64,000 nucleotides of DNA, from assembly GCF_900172255.1 (NCBI RefSeq), contig NZ_FWFU01000001.1, positions 682,001-746,000 of the forward strand, read 5' to 3'. The notes beneath the pieces were generated by a model that worked only from the letters and a program-made list of their open reading frames with translations, was not told the DNA's origin and ran no database searches. This DNA is from Roseovarius halotolerans. GTDB lineage: Bacteria > Pseudomonadota > Alphaproteobacteria > Rhodobacterales > Rhodobacteraceae. Made by a program: the position numbers and the translations under genes. Positions 20,282 to 30,972 of the stretch are shown in pieces. Each line of letters begins with the position of its first letter. Position 1 is the stretch's first letter.

Positions 20282-20314
20282 GTCGTGCCGACAGCACGGT
20301 ACTGTCGGCACGAC
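20282..20314 (-). terminator. Strong hairpin after module 2 hsp20 operon
   Basis: A perfect 13-base stem (20282-20294 with 20302-20314, GTCGTGCCGACAG) and a 7-base loop, 8 bases after the hsp20 stop on the minus strand. No T-run follows, so it may terminate with Rho help or protect the 3' end. The rest of 20057-20321 shows no gene. Confidence 0.6.
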
Positions 20315-20321
20315 ATTGGTA

Positions 20322-20813
20322 TCAGGCGTTTTTCACCTCGATGCGCTTGACCTTGGCCTGCGCCTCCGGGGTCTGCGGCAGCTTGATCGTCAGCACGCCG
20401 TTCTTGAAGCTGGCATCGGCCTTCTCACCGTCGACTCCCGGCGGTAGCGGGATCGTGCGATAGATCGCGCCATAGCTGCGTTCGGAGAGATAATAGCCCT
20501 TCTTCTCCTCCTGCCGCTCGATCTTCTTCTCGCCCTTGATGGTCAGGATGTCATCGGTCACGGTGACCTCGATGTCCTTCATTTCCATCCCGGGCAGTTC
20601 GATCGATACCTCCACGTGATCTTCGGTCTCGACCACGTCGGATTTCGCCTCGCCGCCTCCCCAGGGCCAGTCGAAATCGCCGACGCGGTTCCAGAAGCCT
20701 TCGAACACACGGTTCATGTCGCGTTGAAGGGTGGCGATGGGGTTCTGGTCATCACTTTTCGGGTCGGGCGCATGATCCTTCCGCGCCCAGGGGATCAGGT
20801 CCTTGATCTGCAT
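20322..20813 (-). CDS. Small heat shock protein Hsp20, module 2 (third of three)
   Basis: A 163-residue Hsp20 with a long arm (MQIKDLIPWARKDH) and an alpha-crystallin domain (about 57-150) containing IELPGMEMKDIEVTVTDDILTIKGE and ending GVLTIKLPQTPEAQAK. It parallels the module 1 gene at 4222-4704 in length and arm motif. The start at 20813 has AAGGAG 7 bases upstream. It is last in a three-gene hsp20 operon and is followed by a 13-base-pair hairpin instead of clpK. Confidence 0.9.
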   Translation of the reverse strand: MQIKDLIPWARKDHAPDPKSDDQNPIATLQRDMNRVFEGFWNRVGDFDWPWGGGEAKSDVVETEDHVEVSIELPGMEMKDIEVTVTDDILTIKGEKKIERQEEKKGYYLSERSYGAIYRTIPLPPGVDGEKADASFKNGVLTIKLPQTPEAQAKVKRIEVKNA

Positions 20814-20854
20814 GTGAGTTCTCCTTTCTTCTTTTTTGGTGCGACGTGCCCGGC

Positions 20855-21253
20855 TTACGACGCCGTTACCGTGATCTTTTTGGGTTGGGCTTCCGCTGCG
20901 CGCGGCAGCGTCAGGGTCAGCACACCATTAGAGACCTGCGCGCCGATCTTGTCGGGGTCGAAATCGTCGGACATGGTAAAGGCTCGCTCGAAATCGCCCT
21001 CGCCGTATTCGGCATAGGCCAGTTGCAGCTTCTCGGGCTGCGTGGCATGGACCTTACCTCTGATCGTCAACACGCGCTTTTCGAGCGTGATATCCACGTC
21101 TTCGGCGGCGACGCCCGGCATCTCGAGTGTCAGTGTCACCCCGTCAGCCGTTTCGACGATGTCGGTCAGCGGCCTATAGATACGACGGCCGGTGGTGGTT
21201 TCCGGTGTCTCGGCCGGGGTCTTGTCGGCAGTATGTGTTACATCGTTGGTCAT
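20855..21253 (-). CDS. Small heat shock protein Hsp20, module 2 (second of three)
   Basis: A 132-residue Hsp20. The polar arm (Thr/Glu-rich, ending GRRIYRPLTDIVE) leads to a domain with LEMPGVAAEDVDITLEKRVL and YAEYGEGDFERAF, then GVLTLTLPRAAEAQPKKI. Counterpart of 4742-5143. AAAGGAGG lies 8 bases before the start. The next gene is 41 bases downstream. Confidence 0.9.
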   Translation of the reverse strand: MTNDVTHTADKTPAETPETTTGRRIYRPLTDIVETADGVTLTLEMPGVAAEDVDITLEKRVLTIRGKVHATQPEKLQLAYAEYGEGDFERAFTMSDDFDPDKIGAQVSNGVLTLTLPRAAEAQPKKITVTAS

Positions 21254-21268
21254 ATATTGGTCCTCCTT

Positions 21269-21652
21269 TTACGCAGCCTTGATCTCGATTCTCCGCGGCT
21301 TGTCCTCTTCGGGGCGGCCGATCACGATGCGGAGCACACCGTTGGTCATCCGCGCCTCGACCTTGTCCTCCGCGGCCACGAAGGGTAGCCGAACCGAACG
21401 AGCGAACTTGCCAAAGCCGCGTTCGTTGCGGTGCCAGCGGGCGCCTTCCGGAATTTCGGGCGCCTTGCGCTCGCCAGAGAGCGTCAGGACATTCTCCTTC
21501 ACGGAAATGTCGATGTCGGCCGGATCCACGCCAGGGAGTTCTGCAGTGATCGCGACCGCCTCGTCGCCCTGCCAGACGTTTACGGCGGGGAAAACGGGCT
21601 GGGTTACGCGGCTAGGAGAGGTCCCGTCAAAATCGCGCAGCATCGAGCGCAA
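21269..21652 (-). CDS. Small heat shock protein Hsp20, module 2 (first of three), start region frameshifted
   Basis: The alpha-crystallin domain is complete (AELPGVDPADIDISV, GVLRIVIGRPEEDKPRRIEIK; about 127 residues from a TTG at 21652). However, the only good start, an ATG at 21689 with GGAGG 6 bases upstream, opens a frame that ends after MLYPTYTRRSDPFALDAARF at 21627. That peptide looks like the normal arm of this Hsp20 type, so an 8-base deletion near 21640-21655 probably broke the join. Translation may still come from the internal TTG or the ATG at 21643, giving a protein without most of its arm. The intact counterpart is 5171-5617. Confidence 0.7.
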   Translation of the reverse strand: MRSMLRDFDGTSPSRVTQPVFPAVNVWQGDEAVAITAELPGVDPADIDISVKENVLTLSGERKAPEIPEGARWHRNERGFGKFARSVRLPFVAAEDKVEARMTNGVLRIVIGRPEEDKPRRIEIKAA

Positions 21653-21905
21653 ACGGATCGCTGCGACGTGTGTAGGTGGGATAGAGCATGTTTCGCCTCC
21701 GTCGTTTCAGTTGACGGCGTGGATTTGTCACCACGCCACTGAACGCCCGCGGAGAACGGACATGCTTCAAGGTTCGCCATTTTGGCGGCGGTCTAGAGCA
21801 TTCGCGTCTGCCATGCGCTCCCCCTCGGGCGAACGCCAGGCGGTCCGCTGAATCAGCCGAACCTGTCGCGTATCCGTGAAACCCCAACTGGGCGTTCCGC
21901 TGCGG

Positions 21906-21934
21906 ATAAAGTGTTGCCTATTTGCAACTTCAAG
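21906..21934 (-). promoter_or_regulatory. Candidate promoter for module 2 hsp20 operon
   Basis: On the minus strand CTTGAA (21934-21929) is followed after 15 bases by CACTTTAT (21913-21906). The minus-35 fits the heat-shock consensus exactly; the minus-10 fits only partly. It lies just past the 3' end of the HtpX gene and about 215 bases before the hsp20 start. Confidence 0.35.
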
Positions 21935-21955
21935 ACCTCGACGCAAAAAATGTTC

Positions 21956-22891
21956 TCATCGATAGACGCCCCCAGGCCCGTAACGCGGCGTGGAAACGCG
22001 CACAGCCCGCGGTGCGTTCAGGGGAACGGACGGTGGGACCGGTCGGCGGGGTCCGGAAAGTGCGCGCAGCCGCCGGACTCGATCGGCGGTGGGCGGGTGC
22101 GTGCGCAGGAGCGAGGGTTCGGGGATGCGGCGTCCGGGCAGGAACATGTCTTCCCAGACGCGCCCGACGCGACGTTCCAGCTTGAGGAGGGCCGAAGCGA
22201 GGCCATCGGGATCGCCGGTCAGCTCGGCGCCACCCCTGTCGGCATCGTATTCCCGGGCCCGCGACAGCGCGAGCTGAAGAAGGGCCATGATCGTGGGTGA
22301 AAAGATCAGGACAAGCGGTACCTGCCAGGGCACATAAGCCGCGCCGGCCAGGATGAGCGGCAGGTTCAGCAGCAGGATGAGTTGCCCAACCCAGGACGCG
22401 AGCGACACTGCGCGCGACATCGCGTCGGCCAGACCCATGATCCAGAGATCGCGGTTGGCGATGTGAGCGACCTCATGCGCCAGGACCCCGGCCAGTTCGC
22501 GCTGGTTCATCAATCGCAGAAGACCATCACTGACGCAGACGGCGCTTTCATCCGGAGAGCCCATAGCGAAGGCGTTCGGCATCTGGCTCGGTACATAGTA
22601 GAGTTCCGGTACACGCGGCAGCCCGGCGCGGCGTGCGAGTTCGGCCAGTATCGCCATGCCCTCTGGAAATTCCCGCCCGCTGAGCCTGCGTGCGCCGTAG
22701 GCGTTCAGCAAAAGGCGTTTCGGGATGCCGGGTGACAGCAGCAATCCCAGCAAGGATCCGATGACGATCGCAATCGCCAAGCCCTGTCCCGCAATCGCCG
22801 AAACGATGAACCAGGCGATAACCGCCATACCCGCCAAAAGCAGTATGGATTGGAGCAGGTTCAGGAATTGGTGGCGCGGCGTCGCAGTCAT
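21956..22891 (-). CDS. htpX: HtpX-like M48 zinc metalloprotease
   Basis: A membrane protease of about 311 residues (317 if a GTG at 22909 is used). Two N-terminal helices lie near 15-55. The zinc site is HEVAH near 140, with the third ligand in the SRAREYDAD segment near 205. It is an Oma1/HtpX-type enzyme that cuts misfolded membrane proteins. It sits between the hsp20 operon and the divergent ftsH, partner proteases in membrane quality control. Neither start has a clear ribosome site. The Pro/Arg-rich C-tail is unusual for HtpX. Module 1 has no equivalent. Confidence 0.85.
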   Translation of the reverse strand: MTATPRHQFLNLLQSILLLAGMAVIAWFIVSAIAGQGLAIAIVIGSLLGLLLSPGIPKRLLLNAYGARRLSGREFPEGMAILAELARRAGLPRVPELYYVPSQMPNAFAMGSPDESAVCVSDGLLRLMNQRELAGVLAHEVAHIANRDLWIMGLADAMSRAVSLASWVGQLILLLNLPLILAGAAYVPWQVPLVLIFSPTIMALLQLALSRAREYDADRGGAELTGDPDGLASALLKLERRVGRVWEDMFLPGRRIPEPSLLRTHPPTADRVRRLRALSGPRRPVPPSVPLNAPRAVRVSTPRYGPGGVYR

Positions 22892-22992
22892 GATCGCAAT
22901 AAATTTCACTCGCGGCTAACGGGAAGTGGCACGCCACGGGATGTAAGAATTTTGGGCATCGTTGCCAGCTTCGATCTTCATGTCGGATCCCT

Positions 22993-23021
22993 CTTGAACT
23001 CGGCTCAAGCAATACCAATCT
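22993..23021 (+). promoter_or_regulatory. Candidate sigma-32-type promoter for ftsH copy 2
   Basis: CTTGAA at 22993-22998, a 15-base spacer, then ACCAATCT at 23014-23021, matching the CTTGAA / CCCCATnT heat-shock pattern in most positions. It would start transcription about 50 bases before the ftsH ATG. Confidence 0.5.
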
Positions 23022-23078
23022 GGCCGGATGTGACAAATCAGCAACATCTCTACGGGTTGGCGCCGAGGAGAGAAGGGG

Positions 23079-24911
23079 ATGGAAAAGAGAACCGAATTTA
23101 ACATCTGGTACTGGATCGTCGCATTTTTTGCGGTGATCTTTATTCAGGATCTGATCGCCAGCTACCGCAGCATCGCGCCGATCAGCTACAGCCAATTCGA
23201 ACAGTATCTCGCCGACGGCGACATCGCTTCGGTTTCGGTCGGGTCCGATACGATCACCGGCACCTTCGAGACTCCCATCGACGGCCGCTCTGGCTTCGTC
23301 ACCACGATCGTCGATCCCGCAATTCTTGAACGGCTGGACGACGCGGATGTCGAGATCACCGGCGTTCCGCAAAACACCTGGATCGGGGTGCTTCTCTCCT
23401 GGGTGGTGCCTGCAGTGGTCTTCTTCGGTCTCTGGATGTTCGTCTTTCGCAAGTTCGCCGAGCGTCAGGGTTTTGGCGGTTTCCTGCAGGTCGGCAAGAG
23501 CAAGGCCAAGGTCTACATGGAGAAGGAAACGGGCGTCAGCTTTGCCGATGTGGCCGGGGTCGACGAGGCCAAGGCCGAGCTGGAGGAAGTGGTCGATTTC
23601 CTGAAGACGCCTGAGGATTACGGCAAGCTCGGCGCCCGGATCCCGAAAGGCATCCTGCTGGTCGGCCCGCCGGGTACCGGCAAGACGCTTCTGGCGCGGG
23701 CCGTGGCGGGCGAGGCGGGCGTGACCTTCTTCTCGATCTCGGGCTCGGAATTCGTCGAGATGTTCGTGGGCGTCGGTGCGGCCCGGGTGCGCGACCTGTT
23801 CGAGCAGGCCCGCAAGAACGCACCGGCGATCATCTTCATCGACGAGCTCGACGCGCTCGGCCGCGCCCGCGCCTCCGGTCAGATGGCCGGCGGGCATGAC
23901 GAGCGCGAACAGACGCTGAACCAGCTTCTCACTGAGCTGGACGGGTTCGACCCGTCGTCGGGGATCGTGCTGCTGGCGGCCACCAACCGGCCGGAAATCC
24001 TCGACCCGGCGCTGCTCAGGGCCGGGCGCTTCGACCGGCAGGTGCTGGTGGACAAGCCCGACAAGAAGGGCCGCATCCAGATCCTCGGGGTACACATGAA
24101 GAAGGTGACGCTCGCACCGGACGTGGATGCGGAGAAGGTCGCCGGGCTGACCCCGGGCTTTTCCGGAGCGGACCTGGCAAATCTGGTCAATGAGGCGGCG
24201 CTATTGGCAACCCGCCGAAAGGCCGATGCGGTGACCATGGAAGACTTCAACAACGCAGTAGAGCGTATCGTCGCCGGGCTGGAGAAGCGCAACCGTGTTC
24301 TGAACGCGCGCGAGCGGGAAATCGTGGCGCATCACGAAATGGGGCACGCGCTGGTCGCGATGGCGCTGCCGGGGGTCGATCCGGTGCACAAAGTCTCGAT
24401 CATCCCGCGCGGGATCGGTGCGCTCGGCTATACGATCCAGCGCCCGACCGAGGACCGCTTCCTGATGACCCGCGAGGAACTGGAGAACAAGATCGCCGTT
24501 CTTCTGGGCGGGCGTGCGGCCGAGAAGCTCATATACGATCACCTTTCGACCGGTGCCGCCGACGACCTGGTGAAGGCAACCGACATCGCCAGGGCCATGG
24601 TCGCGCGCTACGGCATGGACCCCGATCTGGGCCATGTCAGCTATGACACCGAGCGGCCCGGCTTCCTTGGCACGGGGGATCAATCCGCCTGGCTCAACCG
24701 CCGCCACAGCGAGGCAACGGCCGAGCGGATGGATACCGCTGTCAAGGCGATCATCGACGACATCTTCGCGCGTACGGTCGCGCTTCTCGACGCGAACCGG
24801 GCGCTGCTGGAGGAAACGTCCCGCGATCTGCTCTACCGCGAGACGCTGGACGAGCCCGACCTTCGGGCCATCGCAGAAAAGGTCCGCACTCAGGAGGTCG
24901 AGGCGGCCTGA
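23079..24911 (+). CDS. ftsH: FtsH-type ATP-dependent membrane zinc protease, copy 2
   Basis: A 610-residue protein, the same length as copy 1. Helices lie near 8-25 and 100-120, GPPGTGKT near 195, [11 protein letters not shown] near 255 and the zinc motif HEMGH near 419. The periplasmic part and the C-terminal 30 residues differ most from copy 1. It opens the plus-strand module 2 operon and is followed by clpK after 52 bases, whereas in module 1 ftsH is alone on its strand. The start follows a GAGAAGGGG site. A heat-shock-type promoter is at 22993-23021. Confidence 0.95.
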   Translation: MEKRTEFNIWYWIVAFFAVIFIQDLIASYRSIAPISYSQFEQYLADGDIASVSVGSDTITGTFETPIDGRSGFVTTIVDPAILERLDDADVEITGVPQNTWIGVLLSWVVPAVVFFGLWMFVFRKFAERQGFGGFLQVGKSKAKVYMEKETGVSFADVAGVDEAKAELEEVVDFLKTPEDYGKLGARIPKGILLVGPPGTGKTLLARAVAGEAGVTFFSISGSEFVEMFVGVGAARVRDLFEQARKNAPAIIFIDELDALGRARASGQMAGGHDEREQTLNQLLTELDGFDPSSGIVLLAATNRPEILDPALLRAGRFDRQVLVDKPDKKGRIQILGVHMKKVTLAPDVDAEKVAGLTPGFSGADLANLVNEAALLATRRKADAVTMEDFNNAVERIVAGLEKRNRVLNAREREIVAHHEMGHALVAMALPGVDPVHKVSIIPRGIGALGYTIQRPTEDRFLMTREELENKIAVLLGGRAAEKLIYDHLSTGAADDLVKATDIARAMVARYGMDPDLGHVSYDTERPGFLGTGDQSAWLNRRHSEATAERMDTAVKAIIDDIFARTVALLDANRALLEETSRDLLYRETLDEPDLRAIAEKVRTQEVEAA

Positions 24912-24918
24912 ACACAGA

Positions 24919-24944
24919 GACCCAGTCCGGACGTTCCGGCTGGG
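24919..24944 (+). repeat. Intercistronic hairpin with motif shared with 34164-34186
   Basis: CCCAG-T-CCGG pairs with CCGG-CTGGG around ACGTT (24921-24944) between ftsH and clpK. GACCCAG and GGACGTTCCGGC (24929-24940), four bases apart, recur identically at 34164-34186 downstream of another hsp20. There is no T-run, so it is more likely an mRNA element than a terminator. Confidence 0.5.
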
Positions 24945-24963
24945 AGCATGACGGAGGTGAAAA

Positions 24964-27744
<2,781 letters not shown>

Positions 27745-27752
27745 TGGCCCGC

Positions 27753-27777
27753 GCACCGGCGGTGACGCCGCCGGTGC
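27753..27777 (+). other. Intercistronic hairpin
   Basis: GCACCGGCGG (27753-27762) pairs with CCGCCGGTGC (27768-27777), loop TGACG, in the 56 bases between clpK and the NDUFS4-like gene. No T-run follows. It could stabilise the upstream message or damp read-through. Confidence 0.45.
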
Positions 27778-27800
27778 CGCAATCCGAAGAGAGGTAAATC

Positions 27801-28385
27801 ATGCTGAAAGGACACAACCGCCCACCGTTTCGACCGAAGATCCCCGGAACTGACCTGACATCTCCAGACGTGCCGACAGCGTTGATCTACAGGCCAGCTC
27901 GCTCGTCTCACACCTCCGCTCCAATCAGGCGGCAGCATTGGATACTCGAGTTTGAGACGGCCCGGGCGCCGGTCATCGAGCCTCTTATGGGCTGGACCGC
28001 AACCAAAGATCCCTATCGTCCGATCCGCCTGACATTCCCTGATCTCGACAGCGCCATCGCCTTCGCGGAACGAAACGACTGGCAGTATATCGTGCGCCAC
28101 GAGCCGGACAAACGTCGATCCGTGCCACCGCGCCGCTTCTGGTGGGAGACAGCGCCAACCAGCAAGGGAGCCGATGCTCCTGGCGCCCACCGCATCGAGA
28201 CCGGCCACCGACCGAGTTCCCGGCACCGGCTTCACCGAGGCATCGACGCGGCCAGCGTTCGTGATCTATCAGCGGAACTCGCGACGGCTGCAGACCCGGT
28301 CTGTGAAGCGAGTGCTGAATCCTTCCCCGCGTCCGACCCACCGGCGTGGATCGGGGCAACTGTCTATGGAAGCGGGCGACGTTGA
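27801..28385 (+). CDS. NDUFS4-like protein, copy 2
   Basis: A 194-residue protein. Residues 1-100 closely follow copy 1 at 43-549 (GHNRP start, PGTDLTSPDVPTALIYRP, WILEFE, PLMGWTATKDPYRPIRL, then AFAERNDWQYIV). Residues 100-170 diverge and are polar, and the ESFPASDPPAW tail (about 173-183) returns. The NDUFS4 domain is thus the conserved part. Its stop overlaps the ATG of the antiporter gene by one base (TGATG), which suggests translational coupling. Function is unknown; a link to complex I assembly or stability under stress is inference. Confidence 0.75.
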   Translation: MLKGHNRPPFRPKIPGTDLTSPDVPTALIYRPARSSHTSAPIRRQHWILEFETARAPVIEPLMGWTATKDPYRPIRLTFPDLDSAIAFAERNDWQYIVRHEPDKRRSVPPRRFWWETAPTSKGADAPGAHRIETGHRPSSRHRLHRGIDAASVRDLSAELATAADPVCEASAESFPASDPPAWIGATVYGSGRR

Positions 28386-29530
28386 TGCACGCCGACCAGG
28401 GGCTGTTGGAGGCCGCCGCGTTGCTCGCCATGATGGCTTTTTGCCATGTCGCGATCTGCGCATGGCTTGGCATCCCCGCACTGGTCGGTTTCCTGCTGTC
28501 CGGCATTGTGATCGGGCCGTCCGGTCTGGGGCTCATCGCCGAGGGTGCCACACTGACGCTTATAGGTGAGGTCGGGGTGATCCTGCTTCTCTTTGCGCTT
28601 GGTCTGGAATTCTCCCTCGACAAGCTCGTGTCGCTCCGGCGGCTGATCTTCGGACTCGGTCTGACACAGGTGCTCGTAACCGGAGGGTCGGTCACCGCAG
28701 GGCTGCTCGTCTTTACCGAGATCGCGCCGGCGGCGGCGGTTCTGATCGCTGGCGCGGTCGCGATGTCGTCGACCGCGCTTTGCCTTAAGGTCCTGGCGGG
28801 CGGCGATGCGCTCGGGACGCCCCAGGGACGGGTCGCGATCGCTGTTCTGCTGTTTCAGGATCTGGCGGCCGTCGGCTTTCTGGCCTTTCACGATGTCATC
28901 GCCGCGGCAGGAGTCGTGGAAAGCGGGCACGACGTCCTGAAGATGGTCGAGGGCATGGGCGTGCTCGTCGGGGCGCTCTTCATCGCCCGGTCAATGCTTC
29001 AGCGGCTTGCCGGATGGGTCGCAACCCAGGGCGAGGCTGAACTCGCACAGCTTCTGGCCCTGACCGTTGCCTTGCTCGCGGCCATTATTGCGCAGGTTGC
29101 GGGTCTTTCGCCGGCGCTCGGTGCCTTCGCTGCCGGCATGATGATCGCTGAGGGCGACGCCCGCCAATTCGTTGAACGGGAAATCAGGCCGTTCCGGGAT
29201 CTGTTCGTCGGGGTGTTCTTCATCGGTATCGGAGCTCAACTCCATATAGGTGCGCTTTGGTCGACATGGCCAATGGTGTTGGCATGGCTTTTTGTGCTCA
29301 TGGTGGTGAAACTCGCGCTTGTTGTTGCCCTGACCCGCATGTTCGGAGAACAGCTCGAGACTGCGCTTCGCGCGGGCGCCATCCTGGCCCATGGCGGCGA
29401 ATTCAGCTTGATGCTCATCTCTGTCACGACTGCCTCCGGCCTGTTGCAAGCCAAGATCGCCGACCCTCTGTTCCTTGCGTTGGGGCTGAGCATGCTGATT
29501 GGAGCGGTTGTGGTTCGTCGCGCAGCGTGA
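28385..29530 (+). CDS. kefB: KefB-type cation:proton antiporter (membrane part only)
   Basis: A 381-residue CPA2-family antiporter with about twelve helices. LLLFALGLEFSLDKL and the AMSSTALCLKVL segment fit Kef/CPA2 proteins. It stops after the membrane domain and lacks the cytoplasmic TrkA-N domain of full-length KefB (about 600 residues). A kefB gene is a usual member of heat-resistance loci, where it is thought to control potassium or pH. The start at 28385 is preferred because of the stop-start overlap with the upstream gene; a start at 28346 would lie inside it. Confidence 0.88.
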   Translation: MHADQGLLEAAALLAMMAFCHVAICAWLGIPALVGFLLSGIVIGPSGLGLIAEGATLTLIGEVGVILLLFALGLEFSLDKLVSLRRLIFGLGLTQVLVTGGSVTAGLLVFTEIAPAAAVLIAGAVAMSSTALCLKVLAGGDALGTPQGRVAIAVLLFQDLAAVGFLAFHDVIAAAGVVESGHDVLKMVEGMGVLVGALFIARSMLQRLAGWVATQGEAELAQLLALTVALLAAIIAQVAGLSPALGAFAAGMMIAEGDARQFVEREIRPFRDLFVGVFFIGIGAQLHIGALWSTWPMVLAWLFVLMVVKLALVVALTRMFGEQLETALRAGAILAHGGEFSLMLISVTTASGLLQAKIADPLFLALGLSMLIGAVVVRRAA

Positions 29531-29854
29531 ATGCGGCCAACGCACACTCAGCACCTGCCTGCTTCGCGCCATATTTTTTGCGCGCGGGAGGGGGTTGAAA
29601 CTCCAAAGTCGATTTCTAACTGAACTTTTCGCAGGGGTTCCCTGCTATCTGACATCGCTGTTTTGCGCAGGAGGTTTTGCCGGGCAAGGCCATCTCGCGT
29701 TCCGGAACCATGGTCCGGCGGATGGCAGTGATCTTGTATCACGACTGTCCGAATTCGAGATGCCACATCCGGCGGTCATGCCCAGGCGGGGTGATCGTAG
29801 ACGACCTTCTCGCATCCATTGTTGAGGCTTCGCTCAGAAGAGGAGGTTTTGCCG
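29531..29854. other. Intergenic region before glycosyltransferase
   Basis: 324 bases. A possible promoter is TTGAAA (29595-29600) with TAACTG (29617-29622), spacer 16. The 14-base string AGGAGGTTTTGCCG occurs twice, at 29669-29682 and as the real ribosome site at 29841-29854; only the second is followed by ATG. A reading frame starting near 29677 runs into the glycosyltransferase in another frame and shows no domain. Confidence 0.5.
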
Positions 29855-30955
29855 ATGAAGATCGCACAGATCGCACCGCTGGAAGAAAGTTGCCCGCCGC
29901 GTCTCTATGGGGGAACAGAAAGGATCGTCTCCTATCTCACCGAAGAACTGGTCAGGCAGGGCCATGAAGTCACGCTGTTCGCCAGCGGCGACAGCCGGAC
30001 CAAGGCCCACCTGGTTCCGTGCAGCAAGGAAGCGCTCCGGCTCGATCCGAACGTGAAGAACTCGCTGCCTTGGCATGTCGCCATGCTGGAGGAAGTCCGC
30101 TTGCGGGCCGATGAATTCGACGTGCTGCATTTTCACATCGACTTCCTGCACTATCCCATGGCGCGCGCATTCGCCGATCGCATGGTGACGACCATGCACG
30201 GCCGGCTCGACGGGCCTGATCTTCGTCCCTTCTATGCGACCTTCCCGAACTATCCGCTCGTTTCGATCTCGGACGACCAGCGCCGTCCGGTGCCCTTCGT
30301 GAACTGGGCAGGAACAGTTTATCACGGTCTTCCCAAGACTCTGCTGCCCTTCACCGAACGCCCGAACGGCGACTATCTTGCTTTCCTCGGACGGATTTCG
30401 CCGGAGAAACGCCCGGACCGCGCCATCGAAATTGCGGCGCGGGCGGGGATGCCACTGAAAATCGCCGCCAAGATAGGCGATGCGGATCGCAAGTATTGGG
30501 AAGAGATCATCGCGCCTATGGTCGACGCCCACGACAATGTCGAGTTCATCGGAGAGATCAACGAGAAGCAAAAGGCCGAATTTCTCGGGAACGCGCGGGC
30601 GCTGCTCTTCCCGGTCGACTGGCCCGAACCTTTCGGCTTGGTGATGATCGAGGCCATGGCCTGCGGCACGCCTGTAATCGCATGGGCGAATGGCTCAGTG
30701 CCCGAGATCGTGGAGCCAGGGCTGACCGGCTATGTCGTGCACTCGCTGGAGGACGCTGTCGCGGCCGTCAGCAAGCTGGACCGTATCAGCAGAGGAATCG
30801 TGCGCGAGACGTTCGAAGAACGCTTCACCGCAGATCGCATGGCGCGCGACTATGTCGAAATCTATCGCGGGCTGCCGGGCGTCGAGGCTGTTACGATGCC
30901 GCTCCCGCATATGCTCGGCGGCCATGGGGCCCATGTCCTGCATGCAGCGGAATGA
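29855..30955 (+). CDS. Glycosyltransferase family 4 protein
   Basis: A 366-residue GT-B enzyme. The N-terminal Rossmann fold begins MKIAQIAPL and has RLYGGTERIV. The C-terminal donor domain has FLGRISPEKRPDRAIE near 172 and PEPFGLVMIEAMACGTPVIA near 250 (the EX7E motif). It transfers a sugar from an activated donor; the acceptor is unknown. AGGAGG lies 8 bases before the ATG. The debranching-type glucosidase starts 17 bases downstream, so the pair probably acts in the same carbohydrate pathway, perhaps glycogen, trehalose-like or osmoprotectant sugars (inference). Confidence 0.88.
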   Translation: MKIAQIAPLEESCPPRLYGGTERIVSYLTEELVRQGHEVTLFASGDSRTKAHLVPCSKEALRLDPNVKNSLPWHVAMLEEVRLRADEFDVLHFHIDFLHYPMARAFADRMVTTMHGRLDGPDLRPFYATFPNYPLVSISDDQRRPVPFVNWAGTVYHGLPKTLLPFTERPNGDYLAFLGRISPEKRPDRAIEIAARAGMPLKIAAKIGDADRKYWEEIIAPMVDAHDNVEFIGEINEKQKAEFLGNARALLFPVDWPEPFGLVMIEAMACGTPVIAWANGSVPEIVEPGLTGYVVHSLEDAVAAVSKLDRISRGIVRETFEERFTADRMARDYVEIYRGLPGVEAVTMPLPHMLGGHGAHVLHAAE

Positions 30956-30972
30956 GTGCGAAGGAGAGTAAG

